A DNA stretch of 64,000 nucleotides from Lineus longissimus (GCF_910592395.1 NC_088309.1:8994501-9058500), one strand, 5' to 3'. Positions 50,063 through 62,265 are shown, counted from the first letter of the stretch. Numbers and translations: made by a program. The notes: a model not told the origin generated them from the letters alone.

Positions 50063-53000
50063 CTGGAAATATAAAGAAAGTAAAAATATCAGCAAGGGGT
50101 GACATGTACTGTAATGTGCCCTTTATTTGGTAGCTTTCTGGAATAATTCCCCGATATCTTGAACCTCAAAAAGGCATCAGCAATAAAAAGACCTTTACTT
50201 TGTCAAGTGCAAAAAGAAGAAGACATATCTAACAGCTTATCCACATATGTGCACAAGATAATGCTGTCAATGCTATGCTCATTCCTGAGAGAGAGAAACA
50301 TATCTATCTATTTTCATGATAACAAGCTGCACTATAGTGCTATTCTAAAGAGACATTCATATAGGCTACGACACCTCAGGTGAATACTTTTTAGAGAGAC
50401 CTGGGCTGACCCCTGGAAAATTATTCAAAATGATACAACTAAAAGAAGCAACCAAGGGTATACAATAAATGTTGGTGGCAATCCTGCAGCTATTCCATGT
50501 AACGGAAAGATGACAATAGCTCAAATAATTTAGAGACACATTCATACACATGTAGGAATTAAGTTCATCCGTGATCCCTGGATAGTGAAAAGTATGAAGT
50601 GACCACGTTGGTTTGTTGTGGTTCAGAATAATAGCGAGACAAGCCAAGAGAATGTGCTAATCACATTCTTTGTAAGACAAAATGTCTGTTCTACTTGCAA
50701 TAAAGGTGTTAAAATTTGTACATTTCTGCTACATGTATAATTATCAATGATACACACAGGAAGGCATGATCCATGAAGAGTGCTGACATATTGATATGGC
50801 ACATTCCACCCACGTTTCAGTTCACCCAACCTTGGCCTTGAACATTATTCAGGCAAATGTACACTAAAACATACCAAATGTATAGCAAATATTGCCCAAT
50901 TTAACATGGAATGGACTGGGGATGGGGAAAGTGAACCGCCAACAAGCATTTAAGGTGCAAACACACCACAGAATAAACCACACTGTATGCATATACTGCA
51001 AATAGATTGGATTTATTCTATCAACATATCTAATTGACCATGTTAAACACATGTTTGTTCTTTATATATAAATCTATAACCTACTTGTAGTCTATGTAAT
51101 TATGAGTCATGACCAGAGTGCCCTTTACATGAATGTACAAAACACAATGCGATAAGACGGACTCCTATTTAACATTATCAGGTAGCAAAAAATGTGTTGA
51201 TTAAATTACACTTTATCATCCCAGACATCTTTATCTCCCATGCCTTTGATATCTGAAATAGTGATATATTTTATTGACAGATGGCAGCACGTGCACAGTA
51301 TCGAAGGAACTGTAATATATAGCGTAATGTGCTCCTTTATGATACTTATTATTATCCTATTGATTTGTTGTCCTCGTGGTCTTCCCCAAGGTCATGTTCA
51401 ATTATTGACTTCTCAAGTCTGTATCAACAGAGGGTTTTCAATGAATTTTCCATAAAGTACCCATCAGCAGGAAATCAGAAGTACTGCTATAATGTCTTAG
51501 ACCTTGAAAGATATAATGATAGCAAAACCTGGGTTGTATTTCGATGTTAACTGTATAATCCCTGACCAAAGGGTAGCAGACTTTCGACAAATATCTGTAT
51601 ATGGTGCAGGGATTGAGGCCTGTACCTTTTCAGCGCAATTACATAAGAAAACTGCCAACTGCTGATGATGAGTGACACACAATATCAAGGAGTAAGAGCT
51701 ACAGAGCCAGCAAATCATGACATCATCAACGCATTGGATGGTGCAAGACGTGATTGGTTTTGCCATGGTCATTTCACCTCAATTGTTGTTTTTTATGTTT
51801 CCGAAACCTGACCTCCTCATGACCCCTGGAAAGGTACTGGAACGACAGCGCACCCTAGCAGATTTGATTCGCAACCTCTATTACAGTTATACACCACCTT
51901 CAAAAAGATTGCTTTTTCACTTCCTACAGGGGAAAATCTTCAATTCATCGACATGTTCCAATAGTACACAGGTAAGGAATATCCTTCTTTTGCCTACAGA
52001 ATTAGGCAAAATATTTTCCTAAAGTAAAGTACAGTCTTTTTTAACCAAAAAGGTCTGTGTTTATTCATTCTATAACATATGACAAAAGGCCAACTGTTTT
52101 CGTCCATAATTGTCACACTTTTCTGAATATTCAGATGAGCACTTCAAGTAAAATGCTCTTTATAAACATGATAAAGGTGTCATATTTCAATTCTGATCTC
52201 TGAATGTGGTATGAATAACCACAGGTCACAATACAACACTAACATAATAACTCTATGTATCATTACTACTAATGTTGATAACTATGCCACCATTATTCAT
52301 GCAATTTTAAAAAATTGTTTTATCCCGACTGCATCTGTTGCTTCCTGGAACATAACATGAACTGAGAAGTCAAACAAATTTATTTGCTTCCTGGAAGCCA
52401 CATGATTTTATAATTAGGCTACCGCCTGGGTGGATATTAGATGCATCTAGTACATGTATGAGAGTAGATACTTCCAGGAGAGCCCCACCCTCTAGTGAAA
52501 TCAAAACATGGTTTAGGTGCAACATGCAGCTCTCAACAAGTGTTTAAGTGGCATATAATTTGTTATAATGGATAAAACATGCCTATGTATACACATGATG
52601 TCATTCCAATAGCAAACAGGTGTCATTGACAAAAGCCTGTCAATCACATATTGTCAATCTATCAACAAGTCCTGCTTATGGCCCAGCGAGCCCTTTAAGA
52701 GCGATATCGACCAACTTGTTATTGTACTCGCATACTTGAACGGCAGTTGTTCACCAGATTTGGACAAAGGAATGACGGGTGGGATCAGTCATACAAAATG
52801 ACACATTTTTGAATTGGTCGTTTGATTGTATTACTTTCAAACAACATGGTGTCATTGTCACAGATAATTTTCCTTTTCCTGTGCAGGGGATTCACCAATA
52901 ATGAAATACTGACTACTAAATCTGTTGGTATTTTTACTTCTCGATAACAGGATATATCAAACAGATGTGGGAATTTGGGAGAGGTTATGGGCGGAGTCTA

Positions 53001-53916
53001 AAGCACTTCGCAAACCAGCATTGTCTGCTGCTTCGACCTGCAACGAAGCCATGATAACGGGACACTTAAATTGCAATTTTATTTAACCAATTGTCAGCTG
53101 CTTAGCTTTCCAATCACCATCACGTTGTCATAACTATGTGGAGGTCGTAGCATTAGAAATCATCACTGTACATCCCAGTTTGGGACCCAGCTGCAATCTA
53201 GCCTCTCAGGTGTAAAAATGTGTGTCCATGTAAGATGTCAATTTAAGAAGCTTTTTTCCAAGTTTAATCTAAATTATTGGTTACTGGTCAATTCAATGTA
53301 ATTACTAGTCAATTTGAATTGTATTTGACTAAAATGCAAATGAAAGATAGTTTGCTTGCAGGCAGAATTGCTCTCTGTTGTGGCATGAAATCGAAACCAG
53401 TTTATTATTGATTGGCCATCACAGCTATGACCAATTCCGTGTTATTTTTAAACAGATATAATAGAATAAATGATTTCCTAATCTTCATTCATTAACCACA
53501 ACTGGCCTTTGAAAATTAGAAACGGTGGTAACAACCGATGTCATCCACAAGAATAAGTTGATGACAACATGGATGGAGATGTGGCAATCACCTTTCATTG
53601 GCTGCAACAATTGACCATGCCCACAGATCAATAGCCACTAATGGCTGTCACAACAAGTGTGCACACCCAGACATAGCTGAAGACAGTATGAAGACGGTGT
53701 AGTTACTTGTCGTTGCTGCCATGCCAGCCTTTTAATCTTGAGGCAAGATTTACTAAGAATCTGGACTCCAAAGCGAAACCAAATTGTCCATCTTGCTTGA
53801 CAACCAAAAGGATATCAGTCAAGAGGATCAGATCAATCAGTCCAGGCAAATCCAGCATGTCAGGGGGCATCTAAAACTGCATATATTCCATATATTCTAT
53901 ACAATCTGGGTGAATT
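50063..53916. other. No confirmed gene apart from the 42-nt plus-strand candidate
   Basis: On the minus strand this would be the intron before the Thr-rich exon. Many short frames on both strands, none convincing. Confidence 0.4.
51930..51971 (+). CDS. Candidate 42-nt microexon on the plus strand
   Basis: A strong plus-strand acceptor (GATTGCTTTTTCACTTCCTACAG) is followed by 42 nt and a strong donor (CACAG|GTAAGG). In phase 0 it reads GKIFNSSTCSNSTQ, with two N-x-S/T glycosylation sequons. The frame starting one base later is also open and reads GKSSIHRHVPIVH. The frame therefore cannot be fixed without the neighbouring exons. It lies inside a 101-codon open frame (51717-52022) that also runs through the presumed introns. 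If real, it belongs to a gene transcribed opposite to the Thr-rich exon 1.9 kb to the left. Confidence 0.35.
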
Positions 53917-53935
53917 GGGGGGGGGGGGGGGGGGG
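53917..53935 (+). repeat. Poly-G tract, 19 G
   Basis: Uninterrupted G19, preceded by TCTGGGTGAATT. Quadruplex-prone and prone to length error in assembly. The poly-Pro minus-strand ORFs over it are artefacts. Confidence 0.9.
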
Positions 53936-54703
53936 AACACAATCCATATTTCAATAGTAACTTGATAATCACAATTACCATATCCACACACCAATTGATT
54001 ACAATAGACAGTAAAAGCCACGTCACCATGATATCCCATCTCAAATACCACCAACTACAAAAAGCAATTAGATCCATTTACATAATTCTCCATTGCCTTT
54101 GTGAGTCTATTTCAGTTCATAAAAACAGTAATTATTGCATGCGCTTTGTAATATCAAATAGAATGCATCGGTTTAAAAATATTTTACAATGTATCAAAAA
54201 CATGGTTTGATATAACTATGAATTGATTGTAACATTTACACCATTAATGACAGAGTAGAACATGACATGTTTATGCACATTTGAAACTTAAAATGAAATA
54301 TTGATGAGATAATTTGAAGTGGGGTATGTGAGTGTACTTGATGATGGTTTCAAGCCAAGCGTATGCTGATAATGGGCCAGGAACTCATACTGATAAATAA
54401 CAGCAATATTTACGGTCATATACTGCACAGACTGTTTGCATGCCATTTATTTTCCCGTTTCAGATAATCGCCAAATACATTCGGCTGCAAAAAGGAAAAA
54501 TTTAAGTTATTATTTTAAACTATGAACAGGGTTGTCAAAACGCCAAGTTGCAATTTGATTTAGTCAATGAAATGGCCAGGGCCATTGTGCTCACCTCATG
54601 TGGAGGAAAGATGGATAAAGAGCATGGTCTTGTGTCATGTAGTGTTAGGTTTGATGTAGGTCCAAGCAATTACAATTTCCCCAGAATGGCCAATTTACAG
54701 TAC

Positions 54704-55314
54704 ATTCGACCTCTGTGACCTTGAAAAGTAGGTCAAATCAAAGAAGACCCGGGTGACACATTGAATGGATGTTAGAATTAGATGTACCTAGGAATAATGG
54801 CATTTTGAAGAATTTAGGATTTGGCCCCCTCCCTGGAGGCCAAACGGCAAATCAGATCGCACCAAACTTCGGTACCTGAGATCACCTGACCAAGGGGTAC
54901 ATGTGTACTTAATTTGTGATCAATAGTCATTGCAGTTAAGAAACATGCCATAGTTACGGCCTGACGGCGAATTTACGCCATTTGACCTCTGTGACCTTGA
55001 CAAGAAGGTCAAATTAAAAACCTGTGTGACATATACTGTATGGTGGTTAGATGTACCCATGATATCAAATTGGTGGCAATCGGGCAAGAAGTTAAGGAAT
55101 AATCACATTTTTAAGGTTTTTGGATTTTGCCCCCTGGTGGTCAAGTGGTGAATCATATTGGACCAAACTTTGGTCCCTGAGATCACCTGACTAAGGGGTA
55201 AATGTGTACCAAATTTGGTATCAATAGTCATTGCAGTTTAGAAACGTGCCATTGTTACATCCTAACGGCTAATTTACACCATTTGACCTCTGTGACCTTG
55301 AAAAGGAGGTCAAA
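54704..55314. promoter_or_regulatory. Nuclear-receptor-like half-site clusters within the HINE-like element
   Basis: TGACCTTGA, the complement of the ERR/SF-1 extended half-site TCAAGGTCA, occurs at 54716, 54992 and 55293. Each lies between inverted GACCT and AGGTCAAA arms; copies two and three have the full TTTGACCT arm (54981-55013, 55282-55314). Family knowledge: AGGTCA is the nuclear-receptor core. Binding is an inference. Confidence 0.35.
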
Positions 55315-55560
55315 TCAAAAACCCGGAGGATATATGATGCACCTTTGCTAGAAGTACCTACCATATTTTTTTCAAAATTTCCCGACTACTATTAAGGGAG
55401 ATATTGCATATTTTCACTTTTAACATTTGGCCCCCTGGTGGCCAAACCATGAAACGAATCGGACCGAAACTTGGTCTCCCAGGTGTCATTACATAAGGGT
55501 ACATGTGTACCAAGTTTCAACTCAATAGCTCTAACAGTTACGAAACGTGCCCTGCTAACG

Positions 55561-55567
55561 GACGACG

Positions 55568-55626
<59 letters not shown>

Positions 55627-55635
55627 ACGACGGAC
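55561..55635 (+). repeat. (GAC)n microsatellite, about 75 bp
   Basis: Nearly perfect GAC/ACG trinucleotide tract with a few GGAC interruptions at the two ends. It sits at a fixed place inside the HINE-like element, just before its terminal hairpin. Open frames over this tract (poly-Arg, poly-Ser, poly-Asp) are artefacts of the repeat. Confidence 0.95.
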
Positions 55636-55651
55636 GCCACGGTATGGGATA

Positions 55652-55677
55652 AGCTCACCTCTGCTAAGAGGTGAGCT
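55652..55677 (+). repeat. Perfect terminal hairpin (11-bp stem, 4-nt loop)
   Basis: AGCTCACCTCT (55652-55662), loop GCTA, AGAGGTGAGCT (55667-55677), all 11 pairs matched, at the 3' end of the microsatellite-bearing element and followed by A-rich sequence. Degenerate versions close the other two copies (GTGAGCTAAAAA at 8797; GGTGAGTCAAAAA ending at 10269). Confidence 0.85.
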
Positions 55678-55690
55678 AAAAAACAAAATG

Positions 55691-58238
55691 GCTGCAGCTA
55701 TTTTTGAGTTTTTATTCCAGTAATGGGCAGGCAATTTATTCACACTTATCAATCTCATCAGAGCGATATGATTGCATATATTTTTTTAATTCAACATCAT
55801 CAAGTGACAGGTCCTTAATTGTGAATCTACCTAGAGAGCTTCGATCTCACGACCTTCTACATAAGCCGACACTTGAAGAATGTCATTGCGTGTTCATCTT
55901 GTATTTCTTTCTGATGTCACCAGTGAAAAAAACAGCCAACAAATTCATACATAGGCAGATCAGGCAGCAACATCTCATACATCAGAAAATACAATGTATA
56001 CGCAAAGTGCGAATTTGCTCAATCGCCTCACGTCAGTCAAGAAGAGAAGTATTCAGCACAGGGATGAAATGGTGCTTACGTATTTCCATAGAAACACAAT
56101 TCTTTCATGTTGCATGTCACACTGAGTAGCTTCGAGATGCTCGAGTTCACGCTTTCGAAAGAAATACCTTGATTTGATGACAGCAAAGAAGTGGCCATCA
56201 CGAATCATAATGGGTTAACATTCATAAACTGATCTGCTACTACTTAGGGGGAGTGAGATCAAGAGGCGAATGTGACCGGAGACCTCGATAATTCAAGATG
56301 AGAGATGGTTGGAATTTACAATATCAGAAGCGATCAAGGAAGTGAGGATATGGGCCCTCCAATCTAACTGGAACCAAATGGATATTTTGAGTCAGAATTG
56401 TGCTCTGGATTGTTTTACTATTATTTAACTATTATTCTTCAGAACACTTTATACTGCCAGTCTGAAACTGCCAAATTACTGAGCAGTGAATAGCAGAAAA
56501 TTTCCTACTTCCATTCACAGACTAAATAATGAACATCCTCTCACCCTAGGCCCTTTAGCTCGAGTCACTAAATGACATCCCATCAGATGGACATCTATAT
56601 GAGAAAGTAGAAGGAAGCCCCAGGGGGAGAGATTTGCCCGTCATTGATCGCATAAGATACAGCCAACATACACATGTCAATCAATCAAATAAGGATCTGG
56701 TGATTGTCCACAGTATTTATGTGGTCAGTGGGGAGAGGCTGTCAATGCAAGGAGACAGAAGTTGGTTGGCAATGGATAGAGTAGGAGTGTGATGGGATCA
56801 TTCACTTTCATTCAGTTCATTTGGAGGTTAGAGGAGGCACTATTGATGGGGATAAGGGACAGCGGTCAGTTTGGAATGGAATGGGATTCATATTAGGGGT
56901 ATCACAGGAACTCTCATCCCATTACCAATCCCAGCCTTAATAACAGGCAGCTTAGGCTATAGAGCTCGTTAACAAACTAAGAGTCAAGACGATTTATAGG
57001 AAGCAGCCAAAAAGAGCCACTTCATCTGTGACCTGGGCAAGTCATTTTACTTCCAATGTCGACACCTCATTTGAATGAGTCATAGGACGGAGACTTCTCT
57101 GAATTTGGTGCCTATTCCAGGGTGAAAAATGGCAGAAGGGGAGTCAGTAGGCCATCCACGCCTAGTACAATAACAAAGCAAACACTCGCCATCTGGCAAA
57201 CCCAATTAAACCCAAGAGAAGTTCAAAGTCAAAAGATTGCCTTTTTTTTAAAACTTATCATTTGGAAATTCTTACTTCGTAACAGAACCAAGGCAAAATA
57301 TCGCTTAATTTTAATCTTATCACATGGACATTCAAACTTATAAGTAGTAAAGAGAGCCAAACCAATAAGATAGCTCCTAAAATAATATTAACAATCGAGA
57401 TGATTTTTGCATTTCAATAAATACGCACATTCAATATTTTAAAGCAATTTCCCTCAGGACAGCTATCAAACATTACCGACAGCTATCAAGCATCAGTACT
57501 GATGGCCTTCGAATCAATAATCCCATATAATCACATTGTATGACACTTGTACGCGAACAGCTTGCTATGAGAGTGGATCAGGGCGCAAATACAACTACGT
57601 TATGAACACCGCCACAAATTACCGACCTGCACTTCGGGTGTATAATGCTAAAGTGCTTATGATGATGGCAAGGGGATTTTTATACTTAATAGTATAATGG
57701 CACCACAAGTCAATTTTGCAGCATGGAGGCCAAGTGAGTTTTACTCTGTGTGTAAGGTCAGGTCTCTGAAGTATGGGGACTGTGGGGCAAAACTGGTTAC
57801 CATTCTCAACACTGTGCTGCATCATGAAGGCATGCAGTCAATTTCACTCAGTATTCCCCGGCTTGGAAGGGGGACAGAGCCCCCTCCTCGGTTGGAAGAG
57901 GGGAGGGGGATATGGACCGCCTTCTGTTTGCACACACTAAGTTTGTTTTATTGTCTTGACACATCTGAATACCTGAATAGTACTTCTTATGATTTGTGAT
58001 GTAAAAATTTCAGGCAGAGGTGATTATGAAAAAATATTAAGGACATGTCTTGATTCATATACAGTAAAGCAACATCACTTAGAAATAAACTTGACATTTC
58101 AATTTGGGTAAGTTTATGCATTGAAAATCAATTTTTTGTATACCAGTATTGACAGTTCGCATGCACCAATTTCATGCAGCTATATGAAGCACATTATAAT
58201 TCAGTTTGCATGGCCTGATAATACCATTTACCATAACA
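55691..58238. other. No recognisable gene
   Basis: ORFs of 141 codons (55704-56129) and 100 codons (57697-57999) occur on the plus strand. Their lengths are within chance for this base composition, and I see no domain in either. Confidence 0.45.
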
Positions 58239-58663
58239 TATTAGCTGCGCTTACACCACGAAATATTGGTGGACCAATTGCACTTACACCACCACATTGC
58301 CGCGACAAATTGGTTCGGCAATCCATTGCCGATACAAATTGCCGAGCGAATTTGTCCCACCAAGCTTGATGGTCCAAATTCGCCCGGCTTGTTAAAAGTT
58401 CGGCTTTGTCGTGGTGTAAGCGCAAATGGATCGGCAATTGGCAATTAGCTAGTTAGATGGTTCGGCTCCAGGCGGCGCTTTCGAAATGGCGCTTTCTGCC
58501 AAGGCTTTCCGCGTTCTGCTTATTGTTTGCGCGCCATCTGTAGCCGGATTTTATAACTAGCTGCAGCGCTGGTGTAAGCGCTTGGTGGATTTTCGATGGT
58601 GCGGCATTGGTTCCCGAACCAAGATTGGTGGTCCATTTTCAGGTGGTGTAAGTGCGGCTATTA
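58239..58663. mobile_element. 415-bp TIR element with TATTA target duplication
   Basis: The element (58244-58658) begins GCTGCGCTTACACCAC and ends GTGGTGTAAGTGCGGC, 14 of 16 bases matching as inverted repeats. It is flanked by TATTA on both sides (58239-58243, 58659-58663). The core CTTACACC occurs five times: two forward near the left (58250 and about 58279) and three reversed toward the right (about 58414, 58573 and 58644). The element has almost nested subterminal repeats, often seen as transposase-binding arrays. It is GC-rich and CpG-rich compared with its surroundings. There is no transposase frame. A 5-bp duplication does not fit hAT (8 bp), mariner (TA) or piggyBac (TTAA), so the superfamily is open. 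Confidence 0.8.
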
Positions 58664-59103
58664 TCAAGCTGAATAATTTTGTGAAATCATCAGGACTATA
58701 ATCTCAATGAATAATCCGTGCACATGTTAGATTATTCTTAGGCGATATGAAATTCTATCATTTCAAAACATGACAACAGAGGAAGCCGATTTTTAAAGAT
58801 GGTTCATGGTTAAAACGAATTAGATATTCAGAAACAATATAAAGCCGCAGGCATACAATCCATCAGTGGTGACAAACCAGGTGAAAAGGATTGTAAAATG
58901 TCTGCTGCTGGAAAAGGCTTGTCTTGCCGGAATTTAACCTCAGATACAACAGCATAACTGACTAGGAATATAATCCTCGATCCCCTCAATGGGATTCTGG
59001 TCGATGGCTGACTGCTTCCCGGTCAAGGCTCCATTTTTTTATATTATCATGGTATTATAGTCCAGGGTTGAAGGAAGTTATCGTTACTTTATGATAAGGC
59101 TTA

Positions 59104-59124
59104 GGTGTCTTGCTCAAGGACACC
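59104..59124. repeat. Short hairpin motif common in retroposon tails
   Basis: A GGTGTC / GACACC stem around TTGCTCAAG. The TTGCTCAAGG phrase recurs in repeat tails of many animals. A related phrase (AAGGGCCTTGCCCAAAGCAC) lies at 43207-43226. Element boundaries are not visible. Confidence 0.3.
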
Positions 59125-60699
59125 AAGATTCATCAGTGGCAATCCTATCAAGCATCTGACCCCCACCCTCTAATAAAAGCCTCGCCCTCTATCAAAATTG
59201 CGACACATCTCCGCCTGAGTGATTATCTTTATTCACCACTCCAGTCTTTGTCCTCATCAACATATGACACGCCAACTGTTTGATCGGTCAGGCGACCTTA
59301 TGTTGATGACATACTTGTTGCATGATAACATTGGTTTGCTTGGAGTGCCATGTCAAACCTGCAGCTAATGAGCAAGGCATGACACCAGCTTCCTGTACCA
59401 CGCTTCCTGCCATCTAAACAATCATGATTTGCAATATTTCCGATGTTACCATGAGTCCATTTTTTAAATTAAAATCAAGAATAAAGAATAGTGACCATGT
59501 TGTATAATAATTAATATGCACATACACAACACTAGGTCGGGTCGGCATTTTGTTAGAGCTCAGTTACCAACAGAAGAGGCCGTTACCCACAGGAACTTTG
59601 CATCCATCAAAGTAATAGTGGGAAACACTGCTCTGAAATAATAATTCACAGGGTAGCCTAGTTCTGACTTTCTTAGCTTCAAGTCTATTGAACATGCCCA
59701 CTCAATACCAACAGCTATAATTGCTAGCTTTTTCCGGTCAAATATCAGTGAAATATGCAATATAATATCCATAACCAGCAAAACATATAAGGCAGTGCGT
59801 CTATTTACTGTACTAATCAATACATTATAAAATATTCAAACAAATTACTCTAAAGTATTGAGCTGTTTCACTTGAGGCATGTAAATCATTCCACCAATCA
59901 CTCCGACATCGGGCGCGTATCAAATTCAAAATGTATTTTCAATGGGGACCGGAGAGGGAAGAACAGTAAAACGCATTGCGGGAGAGTAATGTGAAACCTC
60001 ACTGGGATGTTTTCAATGCAATGCAGATTCATGTTGACTGAGAATACAGGGTGCATCAGAATCACAGATCAAATTCAAGGGGAGCCAATGGGAATATTAT
60101 GGGAGAAGGCAATAGATACATGCATGAAAAATCCCTGACCCATTTTGAAAATAAGATTGCAATGTGAAACAGATATTTTAGGGATTCATGTTCTCTGACT
60201 TTAAAAAGAGTACAGGGTGCAAGAAATCGAGGAAAATCATTCTTTATCAAATGCGATTGATAATCCACTGGTCTAGCTCGACTATAATTTAAGTGGCCTG
60301 AATTGCAATGGCCAGTCAAAGGTCAACAGTGCGGATTGAAGTACGTGACAATAAAGCTTCAGTGGCTTTTATAACAGTAATTGTCACCAATTTGATTCTT
60401 CCAGCATCTGGCCAATTGATAATCTTTAAGCCAAAGTCAGCGGGCTTGGCAATTGAAAAACATAAGGAATATAGTTATGGTGGTTTCCTAATGATCCCCA
60501 CTGAGAACATCATTCTATTAGACTATTAGCATCAGTACTTTGAGGTTAGCATTCTGATTCGTTTCAATGAGGCGGTTAATCACAGCAACATCTCTTTCCG
60601 ATATCAATTGTGATGGAAAACCTGTGAGCTTGCCATGTTAATGTGATGTTCAGGAGCATCTCTATCTTTGTCTCGAGATAAAGAAGATACATAAAATAA

Positions 60700-60778
60700 C
60701 GATACCTGGTAATGTAGCCTCTATGGCAATACATAACACTAGTCTAGGGTACAACCTGGTAATGGATCCTATCTCTAT
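60700..60778. repeat. Short diverged duplication (ACCTGGTAATG...)
   Basis: ACCTGGTAATGTAGCCTCTA (from 60704) is echoed by ACCTGGTAATGGATCCTATC (from 60754). On the minus strand both copies create TTACCAG|GT donor-like sites within the candidate exon that ends here. Confidence 0.45.
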
Positions 60779-60817
60779 AGATGTGCACATATGACTACTT
60801 CTTATACCTGCACTTAC
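60706..60817 (-). CDS. Candidate exon behind a very strong acceptor
   Basis: On the minus strand a CTAAT branch-like site and a long T-rich tract ending CTTCTTGCAG form one of the best acceptors in the window. The following frame (VSAGIRSSHMCTSIEIG...) is open for 50 codons. Possible donors are CCAG|GTATCG (112 nt) and CCAG|GTTGTA (62 nt). Oddly, the first six exon bases are GTAAGT, so the junction also reads as a perfect donor (GCAG|GTAAGT). If it were a donor, the upstream frame would lack an ATG. Confidence 0.2.
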
Positions 60818-62245
60818 CTGCAAGAAGAGGAATCAACAACAAATTAGAAAACAATGCAAGAAATGTTTGCAAAAAATTTCAAACCGCTGAGGAAACGATC
60901 TTGTATAGTATATGTTATCATCAGAGGGTGTCAGCGACTGAAATGTAAGCCCGGTAAAAGCAATTTCAATTCAACTGTTCAATATTATTTAGAAGAATGG
61001 CAGTAACTCAAAAACCACAGGAGTCTGGATACTGAACAAGTCCAAGGTTAAAAAGGAAATGAGAAAAAAACTAAATTCTTGTCAAACACATCACTTTTGA
61101 ATAACCATCTGCACAACAATAGAGAAGCACTCCTCAAGAACGCTTTCCAAAGGCAACTGAGTCATAGCTGTCACAAGTCATCTATATTCACACAGTTAGT
61201 GGCTAATTGTTCTTAATGAGGCTGCATGTGTGCTGGGGGAAACAGGAGCAGCTGACAGTAAAGAACTTGGTAATCCATGCTTGTCAAGAGGAAGAGCCCT
61301 TGGCATTTAGCAAGAATATCATTTTTTGGATCTGATATGCTGACAATATCATAACGTCAACCTTCTTTAACTCGTTACGGTTCAATCACATGCTCAACAT
61401 ATCCGACCCAATCTTGACACACAAGGTTCTGAGGTTGCAACCGAACGCTCTCATCAATATTCTCATGCCTCTTCGAAACTGTTCTACAAGACCACTATAT
61501 CAACTGGCCACATATCAATGCTGAGTAATGGGTCAAGCCCAAGAGAGCAATCACACATATTTAGCAACAAACTTTCTATTTTTAGTAGGAACACAAAACC
61601 TAGAACTGCAATATTCTCATGGCTTGTCCAAACTGTTCAACAAGACCAATAGATCAACTGGCCGCGTACATCAATATTTCATGAGATTTATGGTATGATG
61701 ATGGTGATCAGGAATAGAGCTAAACTGGCTAGACCGGCTTTGTCATGTAGTGATCAATATGGTGTAAGCAGCGATAGATGAATATGGCGAGGTTTTTCAT
61801 CGGATTAATGTGGATGCGTGCTTCACCCGATGGGATTGCAAAGCATAGCTATTGAATAGCTCGCACACTATGGCATACCTTGCACATTGCATGAAGATTT
61901 AGTTTTTTATGCTTGTGTGGCGAGTAGCCTAAGTTCAGTGAAACAGTAGTCATGTCTGTTGATCCATTCAAGGTGGATGATATCTTTTAGGTGGCGCACT
62001 AAATTTCTCCTGAATTGCAAGACCTGATAATGATTGATCTGCTAAGCCAAATAAAAGGATTCCCAGTCCATGGGGAGATAACCCTGACATCAGGAACATA
62101 TCAATGTGACAGTGAGAAACCATACAGAATATTTATAATCCACATACAATGCAAGAGAAAACTGCTGAGGTCCGATATTATCAATTTATAAGATTTTGCC
62201 ACAATTACAATACATCTGTCACAAGCCACATTAGATAATCCATTT

Positions 62246-62265
62246 ATTAATTAATTAATTAATTG
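62246..62265. repeat. (TTAA)n short tract
   Basis: About five TTAA/AATT units in a row within AT-rich DNA. It is a possible piggyBac target but no insertion is present. Confidence 0.8.

Larger units (their letters stand above)
54565..55690 (+). mobile_element. HINE/pearl-like non-autonomous element with GAC microsatellite and terminal hairpin
   Basis: The left end carries TGGCCAGGGCCATTGTGCTCACCT. The body holds three diverged direct modules (marker GACCTCTGTGACCTTGA at 54708, 54985 and 55286). Each is followed by matching text such as CTGAGATCACCTGAC and AATAGTCATTGCAGTT, with a more diverged version in the third. Next come (GAC)n at 55561-55635, GGTATGGGATA and a perfect hairpin AGCTCACCTCT-GCTA-AGAGGTGAGCT (55652-55677) followed by AAAAA. 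The 5' GCTCACCTC and 3' GAGGTGAGC are inverted. A microsatellite block plus a 3' palindrome is the layout of Helentron-associated elements (HINEs); that assignment is inferred. There is no coding capacity. Related copies lie at 8170 and 9868. Confidence 0.7.

Noticed and set aside
55392-55758. Poly-Arg, poly-Ser ORFs
   Set aside because: Produced by the (GAC)n microsatellite inside a mobile element.
57697-57999. 100-codon plus-strand ORF with protein-like composition
   Set aside because: Many ORFs of this length are expected by chance; no splice or domain support.
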